NCBI GenBank assembly: GCA_021851325.1
Contig: JAJZDZ010000007.1
Coordinates: forward strand, 1-64,000
Source of the DNA: Pseudomonadota bacterium
Lineage (GTDB): Bacteria > Pseudomonadota > Alphaproteobacteria > Micropepsales > Micropepsaceae
Direction of reading: 5' to 3'
Length of the DNA: 64,000 nt
The notes beneath the pieces were generated by a model, which was given only the letters and a program-made list of their open reading frames with translations, was not told the DNA's origin and did no database searches. This document shows positions 7,962 through 15,671 of the stretch, in pieces (the first letter of the stretch is position 1; every line of letters starts with the position of its first letter). Made by a program: the position numbers and the translations under genes.

Positions 7962-9311
7962 TCAGCAAAATTGCATAGCGGGACTGCCAAGGAGAACGGC
8001 AGCCTGAAGCTGGGGGGGCGCAGCTTGCGCGTGCGCCAGGAGTGAGGGGGAGGCGCCGATCGTCTCGGCCACCGAGGCGACCGCCACTGCGCTCCCTCGC
8101 GCGAAGCGCGAATCCACTTGCATCCAGCCGCCACCGAGCGCCACCGCCAGATTGACCCGGCCCGAGAGTGCATCGGCAGAGAGCCATTCGGCTTCGGTAG
8201 AGGCATAGCCATTGGGCTGCACGCAGCCATAAAGCGGCTGGCCAAGGGCGTTGAGGGCGCCGATCAGTGGTTGTGGCCGATCGGGGATCCTGCCGCTCGC
8301 CCGCAGCAGCGCCAGAAGGTAGCGGTAGGGTGTGCGAAACTTGTCGCGCCTATGGGCGGCAACTGCGAACTGCGGATGGTCGATCATCGTAGAAGTGACC
8401 GACTTCAGATCGCCGGCACTGTCCAGAAAACGTGCCGTCATCGCATTGACGAGATCCGCGGGCGGGGCGTCACTAACAAAGTACTGGGCCAGCTTAAGGG
8501 AGATGTGCTGCGCCGTGTATGAAGAGGCCGCCAGATATTTGAGGAAGGAGATGATCGCTTCTTCACCGCCGCCGAAGCGCTGACCCAATATGGTCTGTGG
8601 ATCGGCATCATGACGTGCCGGGAAAAAGTGGAACCTCCCCTTACCATCTATCCCCCAGCCCGTGAGAAGCCGAGTGGCGCCGATCACGTCGGCCTGAGTA
8701 TAGTGAAGCCCGATCGTATGTAGCTCCATCACTTCGCGGGCGTAGTTCTCGTTGAAGCCGGCGGTGCGTCCGCGCGGTGCCGGCGCGCCCGGCACGGCAT
8801 TGAGGTGGTTATCGAGATAGAAGAGCATGGCCGGATGACGGGCCGTGGCCAACAGCATATCCTCGAAGCGGCCCAATACATGGGGACGGATGGCCTCGCG
8901 TTCGAAGGCGCCAACCCACAGCGCGCAGAGGCCCTTGAAGGCAAAGATGTTGAAATGGTTGAACCAGAAATCGACCAAGAGCTCGCGCAATTGCCAGGGA
9001 CTGATGGTGCCATAAAGGAGTCTTGCCGCTACGCTTTGACGATAAAGCTCGCGTCGGCGCATCTGGAAATGCTTGCGCGCTTCGGGATCTTTGAGTGCAC
9101 CTGGGGCAGGGCGGTTGCGAGCCAGCAAGCTGGCCGGATCCAGTGTCGCGGCGTCAAGGCCGGAGAGTGCCTCGCGCAGTGAACGGGGTTCACTGCCTGG
9201 ATTGAGCTGGCCCGTCAGCCAATCCCGCGGCGCGCCAGCGTTGATCGCTACCTCAAGATCGGGCGCCGCGCCCAGGGTCAGCCGATCCATGAGTTGCGGC
9301 GTTGTCAGCAT
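7962..9311 (-). CDS. DUF1800 domain-containing protein
   Basis: A 449-residue protein of the DUF1800 family, of unknown function, nearly always encoded with a DUF1501 protein as here. Hallmarks are the N-terminal LLTTPQ-type helix with DRLTLGA, the central LRELLVDFWFNHFNIFA and NENYAREVMELHTIGLHYTQADVIGATRLLTGW, and the C-terminal FRTPYRYLLALLRASG and GQPLYGCVQPNGY. No signal peptide is obvious, unlike its partner. The ATG at 9311 has only a weak ribosome binding site. The two genes form one operon whose promoter should lie just right of 9311. Confidence 0.88.
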   Translation of the reverse strand: MLTTPQLMDRLTLGAAPDLEVAINAGAPRDWLTGQLNPGSEPRSLREALSGLDAATLDPASLLARNRPAPGALKDPEARKHFQMRRRELYRQSVAARLLYGTISPWQLRELLVDFWFNHFNIFAFKGLCALWVGAFEREAIRPHVLGRFEDMLLATARHPAMLFYLDNHLNAVPGAPAPRGRTAGFNENYAREVMELHTIGLHYTQADVIGATRLLTGWGIDGKGRFHFFPARHDADPQTILGQRFGGGEEAIISFLKYLAASSYTAQHISLKLAQYFVSDAPPADLVNAMTARFLDSAGDLKSVTSTMIDHPQFAVAAHRRDKFRTPYRYLLALLRASGRIPDRPQPLIGALNALGQPLYGCVQPNGYASTEAEWLSADALSGRVNLAVALGGGWMQVDSRFARGSAVAVASVAETIGASPSLLAHAQAAPPQLQAAVLLGSPAMQFC

Positions 9312-9799
9312 TAGGGCTTTTTCATCATCTTGAGTTTTCTGGTGCTTGCCAGATCCGTCGGATCGAACCCAGGAAAATCGTTCTCAAGGTTTTATCTTCC
9401 CGAAGGCTTTGTCGGCAGCCGAAAACAGATCTGGCCAGCGACAAGGGCTCAAAGTCGATCTGGTGCCATTCAGCGCCTATCGGCGGGGACGGGTCAATGG
9501 CGGCATTGTATCAGGATGTAAAACACTCGCGACGAACGCCGAGAGCACAGTCGCTTATCGGGAAGGACGCGTAAATTGAGCGCCCACCCAAAGACTGAAA
9601 TCACAGGCCATGACCGAGGTTGTTGATCACGACGAGGCCGAAGGCGCGAACCCACCTACCTCTTTGATCCAGTCTGCGGGCGGTCTCCGAAGGGCCCGCC
9701 GGGGTCCCACGCCGCGCCAGCGATATTTTTGGAAGGTCGCGCGTTTTCTATCAAGATATCCAAGGCGTGCCTTCCCCATCCTTCGGGCGGGTGTACGCG

Positions 9800-10012
9800 A
9801 TGTCTCCGGTACGAAACGTTACCTATGTCTCGAGACTGAACAAATCGACGTCTGGTGGATGGGGTGTCTGGTCAAGATAGCGGCGAAGGTATTGCCGCCG
9901 CATGGTTTTTCCGTCGGTCCCTCTGGTGAGGTACAATTTGACGGTCGCTTCGGTTCTGCAGCGTGGGACCACTATGACCGATCAGGGGACGCTGGCAGAT
10001 GCTTACATGTAA
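9800..10012 (+). pseudogene. Possible remnant of an AP2-like DNA-binding protein, with an internal stop
   Basis: The frame begins MSPVRNVTYVSRLNKSTSGG, continues WGVWSR, hits TAG at 9878, then resumes RRRYCRRMVF and runs to TAA at 10010. The pattern (RNVTYV, then GW-V, a basic stretch and -FF/VF) resembles short AP2-like DNA-binding domains found in bacterial and phage accessory genes; one base change (TAT or TAC to TAG) would explain the stop. Beyond MVFPS the likeness fades. The alternative is that the reading is chance. The tRNA-derived repeat at 9851 lies inside it and encodes the SGGWGV part, which complicates both readings. Confidence 0.25.
9851..9866. repeat. 16-bp direct repeat of the tRNA-Ser 3' end (possible attachment site)
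   Basis: TCTGGTGGATGGGGTG here is identical to 11298-11313, which is the 3' end of tRNA-Ser (CCA, discriminator, acceptor strand and first T-stem bases, on the minus strand) plus two flanking bases. Both copies have the same orientation, as expected for attL/attR of an element inserted at a tRNA 3' end. The bracketed segment is about 1.45 kb. Confidence 0.5.
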
Positions 10013-10121
10013 TGGTTCCGAGCGCAGTTCGTGAGCAGAGCAACCCGCTACTGGGCTCCAGCGTCCCCCTGGATGAAACGACGCGGCAAGCTCATCACCC
10101 GCCGACATGCATTTTCAGCGC

Positions 10122-10150
10122 TTGACAGAATATGGTAAAAATACCATATT
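10122..10150 (+). promoter_or_regulatory. Promoter with overlapping operator of the toxin-antitoxin operon
   Basis: TTGACA at 10122-10127 and CATATT at 10145-10150 are spaced by 17 bp. A perfect inverted repeat, arms AATATGGTA (10129-10137) and TACCATATT (10142-10150) with an AAAA centre, fills the spacer and covers the -10. A repressor bound there would block RNA polymerase, the usual autoregulation of HigA/XRE-type antitoxins. The start site would be about 10157, giving a leader of roughly 38 nt. Confidence 0.7.
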
Positions 10151-10194
10151 GGGGCGAATGAAGGCTAACATCCGTATGTTCGGGCACGGGGAAG

Positions 10195-10569
10195 ATGGCG
10201 AAAGAGCCGCCGCTGCAAGATCGCCCCTTGATTTGGATGGGAAGCAGCAAGGACGATATATCGGCCATGCCCGGTCCCGTGAAGGCCTCCTTCGGGTATC
10301 GGTTGCGCCGGGTGCAGCAGGGCAAGGTCACGGCGGATACCAAAGCGGTGACGCAATTTGGCAATGGCGTTTATGAACTGCGTGAGGCTTATGACAAAAA
10401 CGCCTATCGGGTTGTGCACGTCGTGAGCTTGAGGAAGGCGGTTTATGTGCTCCATGTCTTCATGAAGAAATCGAAATCAGGTATCAACCTACCGAAAGCG
10501 GATGCCAATTTGATCCAGGCGCGTTTGAAGCAGGCGCGAATTGCGGATGCGGAGGATGACGATGACTAA
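10195..10569 (+). CDS. Type II toxin, RelE/ParE superfamily (HigB / phage Gp49-like)
   Basis: A 124-residue protein of the phage-derived Gp49-like (HigB) toxin family, expected to be a ribosome-dependent mRNA endonuclease. Recognisable parts are PLIWMGSSKDDISAMPGPVK at the N-terminus, FGYRLRRVQQG, GNGVYELREAYDKNAYRVVHVV (central beta strands) and VYVLHVFMKKSKSGINLPKAD, the family's conserved basic C-terminal strand. The first in-frame ATG is 10195, preceded closely by GGGG. The toxin gene comes first and overlaps the antitoxin gene by 8 nt, the typical HigBA order. It lies in the segment bracketed by the tRNA-Ser repeat. Confidence 0.85.
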   Translation: MAKEPPLQDRPLIWMGSSKDDISAMPGPVKASFGYRLRRVQQGKVTADTKAVTQFGNGVYELREAYDKNAYRVVHVVSLRKAVYVLHVFMKKSKSGINLPKADANLIQARLKQARIADAEDDDD

Positions 10570-10891
10570 GACTGTGATGCACAAAGGTAGCGGCAACGTG
10601 TTTCGCGATATCGGATTTTCTGCTGAGAAAGCTGCCGAGCTTACGGTGAAAAGCTCGCTTATCGATGCAATTAGTGAAACCATCGAACAGCGAAAGCTTA
10701 CGCAAAAGCAAGCGGCAGAGCTTTGCGCGACCGATCAGCCGACCCTCTCCAAGGTTCTTCGCGGACGCATGGATAGTGTGACGATTGATCGTCTCACCGC
10801 TTGGCTCACCGCACTGGGACGCACTGTCGAAATCCATGTGCGGCCTTACAACGCGCACAAAAAAGGCGGACAGCTCGTGGCGATCTTATAA
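10562..10891 (+). CDS. Antitoxin, XRE/HigA-type helix-turn-helix protein
   Basis: A 109-residue antitoxin that neutralises the toxin encoded just upstream and probably represses the operon. The helix-turn-helix is LTQKQAAELCATDQPTLSKVLRGRMD (about residues 50-75 of the protein), of the type seen in HTH_37/COG5606 phage-associated proteins. A longer frame starts at 10541, but ATG at 10562 is preferred: GGAGG lies 6 nt upstream, and the protein then begins MTKTVMHKGSGNVFRDIGF, as in the family. The 8-nt overlap with the toxin gene implies coupled translation. Confidence 0.85.
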   Translation: MTKTVMHKGSGNVFRDIGFSAEKAAELTVKSSLIDAISETIEQRKLTQKQAAELCATDQPTLSKVLRGRMDSVTIDRLTAWLTALGRTVEIHVRPYNAHKKGGQLVAIL

Positions 10892-11299
10892 TCGGCCGGG
10901 AAACAGGATGGTATGTGCCTAATGCCTTCCGACCAGCGTCGATGCCGCACGGCCACGTCATCACTTTCGCGCGCATCGACTTCCGAAGGGAGGTGGGCCC
11001 ATGACGTTCGCGGGTTCTGAGCGGTCACAACCTCCGGCATCGGTGGCTACGTGCCATCAGTGCGGCACTACTAACCCTCTATCGGCGAGCGCTCGAATCC
11101 GAGGTACGTTTTGAGGTGCACTTCTCGGGCCTCTTGAAGTCTCTGTGGGCGATGTGCGGATCAGGACCAGCAACAAGAAGAGTGTTATTTCACTGGCTTT
11201 TACGCAGGGCGAATGCCGGACGAGCTGCCAAAAAAAGTCGTGTACGGCGGAGGGGCCGGTGGAAGGAAAGCTATAATAAAATCAATATCTTATGCGCTC
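10892..11299. other. Gene-poor stretch between the toxin-antitoxin operon and tRNA-Ser
   Basis: About 400 bp. No intact gene, promoter or terminator is supported. Short protein-like patches occur in different frames, suggesting decayed coding DNA at the end of an inserted segment. Confidence 0.4.
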
Positions 11300-11313
11300 T
11301 GGTGGATGGGGTG
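11298..11313. repeat. 16-bp direct repeat at the tRNA-Ser 3' end (possible attachment site)
   Basis: Second copy of TCTGGTGGATGGGGTG, identical to 9851-9866. Here it is the functional 3' end of tRNA-Ser, so the tRNA would have been restored after integration. No integrase gene is present between the two copies. Confidence 0.5.
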
Positions 11314-11389
11314 GGATTCGAACCCACGGTGGCGTCGCCGCCACGCCGGTTTTCAAGACCGGTGCCTTCAACCACTCGGCCACCCATCC
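11300..11389 (-). tRNA. tRNA-Ser (anticodon TGA)
   Basis: Read on the minus strand: acceptor GGATGGG pairs perfectly with CCCATCC, the D-arm contains GGCCGAGTGGTTGAAGG, the anticodon stem CCGGT/ACCGG encloses loop CTTGAAA with anticodon TGA, a long GC-rich variable arm follows (GTGGCGGCGACGCCAC), and the T-arm is GTGGG-TTCGAAT-CCCAC. CCA is encoded. The long variable arm confirms serine. The 3' end faces the accessory region and is duplicated at 9851. Confidence 0.97.
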
Positions 11390-11716
11390 TTATGAGCCCC
11401 ACTTACTGTTGGACGCCGGTCGGCGCAAGGAGGGGCGCGGATATTGGCAGGGAACCGCAGGAATCTGGAGTAAGGGCGGGGAGTGGGACCACCCTGGCTT
11501 TCCGGTTTGGACCTGCAGCATTGCCTGTAAACTGGGAACCCGCCTCCAACTTGTAAACCCATAGGGAGCAGTTGGACTTGCGCAGGCTCAGCTTGGGCGG
11601 CCAGTGGCATGCCCTTGAGCCGAACCATCACCGCATGCGGGCCGGAGGCTGCATTCCTGCCCAATGTGTCATTTGTTACACCGGCGTGATGATGGACTTC
11701 TTAGGTTGAGCGGGCA
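11390..11716. other. Intergenic region upstream of rlpA
   Basis: About 330 bp between tRNA-Ser and the rlpA-like gene, transcribed in opposite directions from here. It must contain both promoters, but no strong -35/-10 pair stands out and no repeat or hairpin with a T-run was found. Confidence 0.4.
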
Positions 11717-12706
11717 ATGCCCTTTAAGGTAGCGTTCGAATCACCTTCGTCGAAGAGGGGCTTAGCGTTGCTTCGCCATATACGATCAGTCCTCAGCGTA
11801 TGCGCGCTGGCGGCCCTGACGGCTGCTTGTGCGACCCAGTCGCCTGAGCGCGCACCACGGTTGCGCATTCCGGCGTCGGCCGGGGTGTATAAAATCGGTC
11901 GCCCCTACGAAATCGACGGTACCTGGTATTATCCCCGCGCCCAGCCGCATTACAACAAGACGGGAATAGCCTCCTGGTATGGTCCGACATTTTACGGGAA
12001 GCGCACGGCGGATGGGGAACTCTTCAACCCCAATGCCTTGACGGCAGCCCATCGCACCTTGCCGCTCCCGGTCAACGTGCGGGTCACAGATCTGGAAAAT
12101 GGCCGCTCTTTGGTGGTTCGCGTCAATGATCGCGGGCCTTTCGTCAAGGGACGGATCATCGACGTCACGCCGGAGGTCGCCAAGCTTCTGGGCTTTTACC
12201 AGAAGGGCACCGCGAAAGTACGGGTTACTTATATCGGGCCGGCACCGCTCAATCCCTCCGCTCCTGCGACTGACCAGACGCCGGCGCAGATCGCCACTGC
12301 CCTTCCTGCCGTACCAACAGGTTCGGTCTCTGTCGCGCCGCTTTCGGGGGCACCGCCTGCTCCCGCCATGGGCACGGCTACCAACCAGGTTGCGGTCAAT
12401 TCTTTGCCGACCGTGGCCTTGCCTCCTGATGATCAGGTAACAGGCGTGGTCACCAAGGTTCCTGTCCCAGCGGTTACCCATATTTATGTTCAAGCCGGAG
12501 CATTCATCAATTACTCGAACGCCGTGCGTTTGAAGAACCGGCTCCGGGCAGCTGGTCACCTCAAGATTTCTTCAATCGACTTAAGGGGAAGGCGATTCTA
12601 TAGGGTGCGTCTTGGCCCATTCGATCGGGTTTCGCAGGCTGATGCCGCCCTTGACCGCCTTACCAGGGCAGGAAGCAGCGATGCGGCAATTGTCGTCGGT
12701 CGTTGA
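11717..12706 (+). CDS. rlpA: RlpA-like septal ring lytic transglycosylase, lipoprotein with SPOR domain
   Basis: An outer-membrane lipoprotein of the RlpA family, which cleaves denuded peptidoglycan glycan strands at the division site. The signal peptide ends in the lipobox LTAAC. The double-psi beta-barrel (about residues 75-165) shows GIASWYGPTFYGKRTADGE, LTAAHRTLPLPV and VRVNDRGPFVKGRIIDVT, with the conserved catalytic His and Asp. A Pro/Ala-rich linker follows, then a C-terminal SPOR domain (VQAGAFINYSNAVRLKNRL to YRVRLGPF) that binds septal peptidoglycan. The start is uncertain: TTG at 11768, with AGAGGGG 7 nt upstream, would give a neater signal peptide (MLRHIRSVLSVCALAAL). It heads the run with dacA, tmk and holB. 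Confidence 0.9.
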   Translation: MPFKVAFESPSSKRGLALLRHIRSVLSVCALAALTAACATQSPERAPRLRIPASAGVYKIGRPYEIDGTWYYPRAQPHYNKTGIASWYGPTFYGKRTADGELFNPNALTAAHRTLPLPVNVRVTDLENGRSLVVRVNDRGPFVKGRIIDVTPEVAKLLGFYQKGTAKVRVTYIGPAPLNPSAPATDQTPAQIATALPAVPTGSVSVAPLSGAPPAPAMGTATNQVAVNSLPTVALPPDDQVTGVVTKVPVPAVTHIYVQAGAFINYSNAVRLKNRLRAAGHLKISSIDLRGRRFYRVRLGPFDRVSQADAALDRLTRAGSSDAAIVVGR

Positions 12707-12745
12707 TGTCAGGCTAACCGTTTCGCGCGTTCAGGGAGTGTGCTC

Positions 12746-13960
12746 ATGCCAGGGTTTCGCCGCACCGGCGCCATATCTTACATCCTGACGATTGCTCTGA
12801 TGCTGGTTGCGTGCTTTGCGCCACCCGCCTCGGCGCAGATGGCTACCAACGCTGTGCACGCCGTGTTGATGGATGCGCAGACTGGCCAGGTTCTTTGGAA
12901 CAAGGACGGCGATCAGCCATTCCCGCCGGCATCGATGTCCAAGCTGATGACACTCGATATCCTCTTTAGCGAACTCAAGGATGGTCGGGTCAAACTGTCG
13001 AGTACCTTTCCGGTATCAGCAAAGGCCTGGCAAACCGGTGGTTCCAAAATGTTTGTCCGCGTAGGCACGGAAGTACCGGTACGTGACCTGATCAAGGGCA
13101 TCATCATCGATTCCGGAAACGATGCCTGCGTGGTTGTAGCGCAGGCCCTCGGCGGTACGATCCATGGCTTCGTCAAAATGATGAATCGCCGTGCCAAGGA
13201 ACTGGGTCTGAAAAATTCTCATTTCGTTAATCCGGACGGACTGCCCGAACCTCCGGGACAAATGATGAGTGCCCACGATCTTGCGATCCTGGCGCGCGAT
13301 CTCATCACCCAATATCCGCAGTATTATCATTTTTTCAGTGAGCTCAGTTTCACCTGGAGCGGGATCACGCAGGCAAATCGTAATACCGCACTTCAGTATT
13401 TTCCCGGCGCTGATGGTCTTAAGACCGGTTATACCCATGCCTCGGGCTATGGGATCATCACCTCTGCGGTCCGTAATGGACGACGGTTCATCCTGGTGCT
13501 TGGCGGCCTGCGGTATCCGGATCTCAGCAAATATCCTCCCCGCAAGAAGGACTGGCTTATCGAGCAGCGTCGCGGAGAGGAAGCTGCGCGGGTTTTAACC
13601 CTCGCATTTCGGAACTTCCGTTCATACGCCCTGTTTCGTGCCGGACAGCAGGTTGGGGAAGCGCATGTCTGGGCTGGTAACAGGGCCACCGTGCCGCTGG
13701 TCGTCAAGGAACCAGTGACCGCGATCATGCAGGTCCACAGCCACCGCCATATGGTGGCTGCTATCGACTACGTCGGGCCCCTCAAGGCCCCCGTCTTAAA
13801 AGGTACGGTGGTTGCTCATCTCAACCTTACGGCGCCGGGCTGGCCGGGGATGTCAGTGCCGCTCTATGCGGGCCGGACAGATTCGGCGACGGGGCTGTTT
13901 GGCCGCATGGGTATGGCGATGCGCGAGCTACTGGGCCTGTCGCCCGAGCCGGCGCATTGA
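12746..13960 (+). CDS. dacA: D-alanyl-D-alanine carboxypeptidase (PBP5/6 type)
   Basis: A low-molecular-mass penicillin-binding protein that trims the terminal D-Ala of peptidoglycan stem peptides in the periplasm. The active-site motifs are clear: SMSK with nucleophile Ser63 and Lys66, SGN at Ser123 and KTG at Lys226. A signal peptide covers about the first 30 residues and ends in ASA. The C-terminal beta-rich PBP5-C domain and an amphipathic end (FGRMGMAMRELLGL) suggest membrane association. ATG at 12746 is preferred over GTG at 12740 because AGGGAG sits 7 nt upstream. The stop lies 5 nt before the tmk start. Confidence 0.95.
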   Translation: MPGFRRTGAISYILTIALMLVACFAPPASAQMATNAVHAVLMDAQTGQVLWNKDGDQPFPPASMSKLMTLDILFSELKDGRVKLSSTFPVSAKAWQTGGSKMFVRVGTEVPVRDLIKGIIIDSGNDACVVVAQALGGTIHGFVKMMNRRAKELGLKNSHFVNPDGLPEPPGQMMSAHDLAILARDLITQYPQYYHFFSELSFTWSGITQANRNTALQYFPGADGLKTGYTHASGYGIITSAVRNGRRFILVLGGLRYPDLSKYPPRKKDWLIEQRRGEEAARVLTLAFRNFRSYALFRAGQQVGEAHVWAGNRATVPLVVKEPVTAIMQVHSHRHMVAAIDYVGPLKAPVLKGTVVAHLNLTAPGWPGMSVPLYAGRTDSATGLFGRMGMAMRELLGLSPEPAH

Positions 13961-13965
13961 CCGCG

Positions 13966-14613
13966 ATGAAGAGCAGGCAGGAAAACCAGTTCGGACGCCT
14001 GATTACGCTGGAAGGTGGAGAGGGGGCAGGTAAATCCACCCAGGCCAGACGCCTGGCTGCGGCGTTGAAGGAACGGGGTCATGGCGTCGTCATGACCCGG
14101 GAGCCTGGCGGCTCACCTGGCGCTGAAGATGTCCGCAAACTCCTCGTGGAAGGTGAGCCTGGCCGCTGGAGCCCATTGTCAGAGACGCTGCTACTATTTG
14201 CGGCCAGGGTTGACCACATAGAGCGAACCATCGGCCCTGCGCTGTCCGCGGGCAGCTGGGTGATTTGCGACCGCTTTAGCGATTCCACCTACGCCTATCA
14301 GGGGGTGGCCCGCGGCCTTGCCCGGGAGACCATACGGCGTATTGAGGCGGTATCGCTCGGTGACTTCAAGCCACATTTGACGCTCATTCTGGATCTTCCG
14401 CCACAAGACGGACTTGCGCGGGCTACGGCACGCGATGCCGTCGCCTCTCGTTTTGAACAGTTTGATCTCGCATTTCATGACAGGTTGCGGCAGGCTTTCC
14501 TCGATCTGGCCCGCCGTGCGCCGGAACGCTGTGCCGTGATCGATGCCATCGGCAGCGAAGACGAGGTTGCGCAACGCATCTGGATGACGGTTGCGGCCCG
14601 GCTGAAGGTGTGA
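13966..14613 (+). CDS. tmk: Thymidylate kinase
   Basis: Cytoplasmic dTMP kinase (dTMP + ATP to dTDP + ADP). The P-loop GGEGAGKST is near residue 18, the DRX motif is in ICDRFSDSTYAYQG near 92, and the lid-region Arg residues follow near 150 (ARATARDAVASRFEQ). The length of 215 residues is normal. ATG at 13966 is preferred to TTG at 13957, which overlaps the dacA stop. The 3' end overlaps the start region of holB, indicating an operon. Confidence 0.96.
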   Translation: MKSRQENQFGRLITLEGGEGAGKSTQARRLAAALKERGHGVVMTREPGGSPGAEDVRKLLVEGEPGRWSPLSETLLLFAARVDHIERTIGPALSAGSWVICDRFSDSTYAYQGVARGLARETIRRIEAVSLGDFKPHLTLILDLPPQDGLARATARDAVASRFEQFDLAFHDRLRQAFLDLARRAPERCAVIDAIGSEDEVAQRIWMTVAARLKV

Positions 14614-14615
14614 CG

Positions 14616-15671
14616 ATGGCGCGTGGGCACAAAGAAGAAGAAGACACTGAATTTGATCGCGTACCAGGCCTTGACCATCCGCGCGAGACCTTTGAGCTGA
14701 TTGGCCAGGACGATGCATTGCGTATTGCTGCGACAGCGATACGCGGTGGTCGTCCTCCACAGGGGCTCCTGCTTTGCGGTCCGCCGGGAAGTGGCAAGGC
14801 GACCTTGGCCTATCGCATTGCGCGCTACCTGCTCAAATATGGCGCCTCGGACGCCGGACCTGCCGACCTTTGGGTGCCACGCGATGACCCGGTGTCGCTG
14901 AGGGTCCTGGCCCGGGCTCATCCCGGGTTGCTAGTCCTGACGCGAGGTCTACATCCCGATACGGGCAAGCCGATGACTGTTCTGTCGGTCAACGAAATCC
15001 GGAAGCTCGCGAACTTTTTTGGTCTGACCTCAGGGGCTGGAGGCTGGCGGATCGCCATCATTGATCCCGCGGACGAGATGAACGATCAAGCCGCAAATGC
15101 TCTTTTGAAGGCACTGGAAGAGCCGCCAGCACGGTCCATCCTCCTGCTCCTGTCTCATGCGCCGGGTCGGCTGCTGCCGACCATTCGTTCGCGGTGCCAG
15201 ATGCTTCGCCTGCAACCTTTGCCATCGACGGTGTTGGCGCACGAGTTGGCCGAGCGGCAGCCTCATCTGTCAGAGGAAGAGCGTGATGCCGTCGTTCAGC
15301 TCAGTGCAGGATCGCTGGGACTGGCCCTGATGCTGGCACAGGGCGACGGGCTGGTGATTGCTAAAGAGTCCCAGAGGTTGATCGACAGTGCTGCCGATCC
15401 GGATCTTCTCGAGCTGTTTGCACTTGCCGATCGGGTTGGACGGCTGAAAGACGGTCTTGCGATATTGGGTGAGGATCTCATATTAAATCTGAGTGCACGG
15501 ATCGCTGCCCGCGCCCGTGCTGGAGGCCCTGCGCTCAATTCCTGGGTCGAAGCCTGGGAGAAGCTGCGTCATGCGTTCGGGCGGAGCGCGGCATTGCATC
15601 TGGAGCCGCGCCAGACAATTCTTTCGGCTTCTGCGGTTTTGAGCGAGGCCGCCCGAAGCGGAAACCTTTAA
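14616..15671 (+). CDS. holB: DNA polymerase III subunit delta' (clamp loader)
   Basis: Clamp-loader AAA+ subunit that helps open the sliding clamp. The Walker A is CGPPGSGKATLAYRIARYLL near residue 50; AAA+ features follow, including VNEIRKLANFF, WRIAIIDPADEMNDQAANALLKALEEPP and LLLSHAPGRLLPTIRSRCQMLRL (sensor 1 and SRC motif). The alphaproteobacterial form lacks the zinc-binding module. ATG at 14616 with GAAGG 7 nt upstream is preferred over GTG at 14610, which overlaps the tmk stop. The stop codon overlaps the tatD start (TAATG). In many alphaproteobacteria metG lies between holB and tatD; it does not here. Confidence 0.93.
   Translation: MARGHKEEEDTEFDRVPGLDHPRETFELIGQDDALRIAATAIRGGRPPQGLLLCGPPGSGKATLAYRIARYLLKYGASDAGPADLWVPRDDPVSLRVLARAHPGLLVLTRGLHPDTGKPMTVLSVNEIRKLANFFGLTSGAGGWRIAIIDPADEMNDQAANALLKALEEPPARSILLLLSHAPGRLLPTIRSRCQMLRLQPLPSTVLAHELAERQPHLSEEERDAVVQLSAGSLGLALMLAQGDGLVIAKESQRLIDSAADPDLLELFALADRVGRLKDGLAILGEDLILNLSARIAARARAGGPALNSWVEAWEKLRHAFGRSAALHLEPRQTILSASAVLSEAARSGNL

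Larger units (their letters stand above)
9312..10121. other. Gene-poor accessory stretch left of the toxin-antitoxin operon
   Basis: About 800 bp with no intact gene. It should contain the promoter for the DUF1800-DUF1501 operon. Short open frames on both strands lack domains. It holds two things of note, listed separately: a degenerate AP2-like frame (9800-10012) and one copy of the tRNA-Ser 3'-end repeat (9851-9866). Confidence 0.4.

Noticed and set aside
7103-7978. 291-codon plus-strand frame inside the DUF1501 gene
   Set aside because: Antisense shadow of a gene with a clear Tat signal and family motifs.
9610-10125. 171-codon plus-strand frame left of the toxin gene
   Set aside because: No domain, no ribosome binding site, mixed low-quality sequence; the AP2-like reading in another frame is at least as good.
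11116-11556. 146-codon plus-strand frame over tRNA-Ser
   Set aside because: It runs through the tRNA gene and its T-arm region gives the familiar false peptide VGFEPTVA, a common annotation error.
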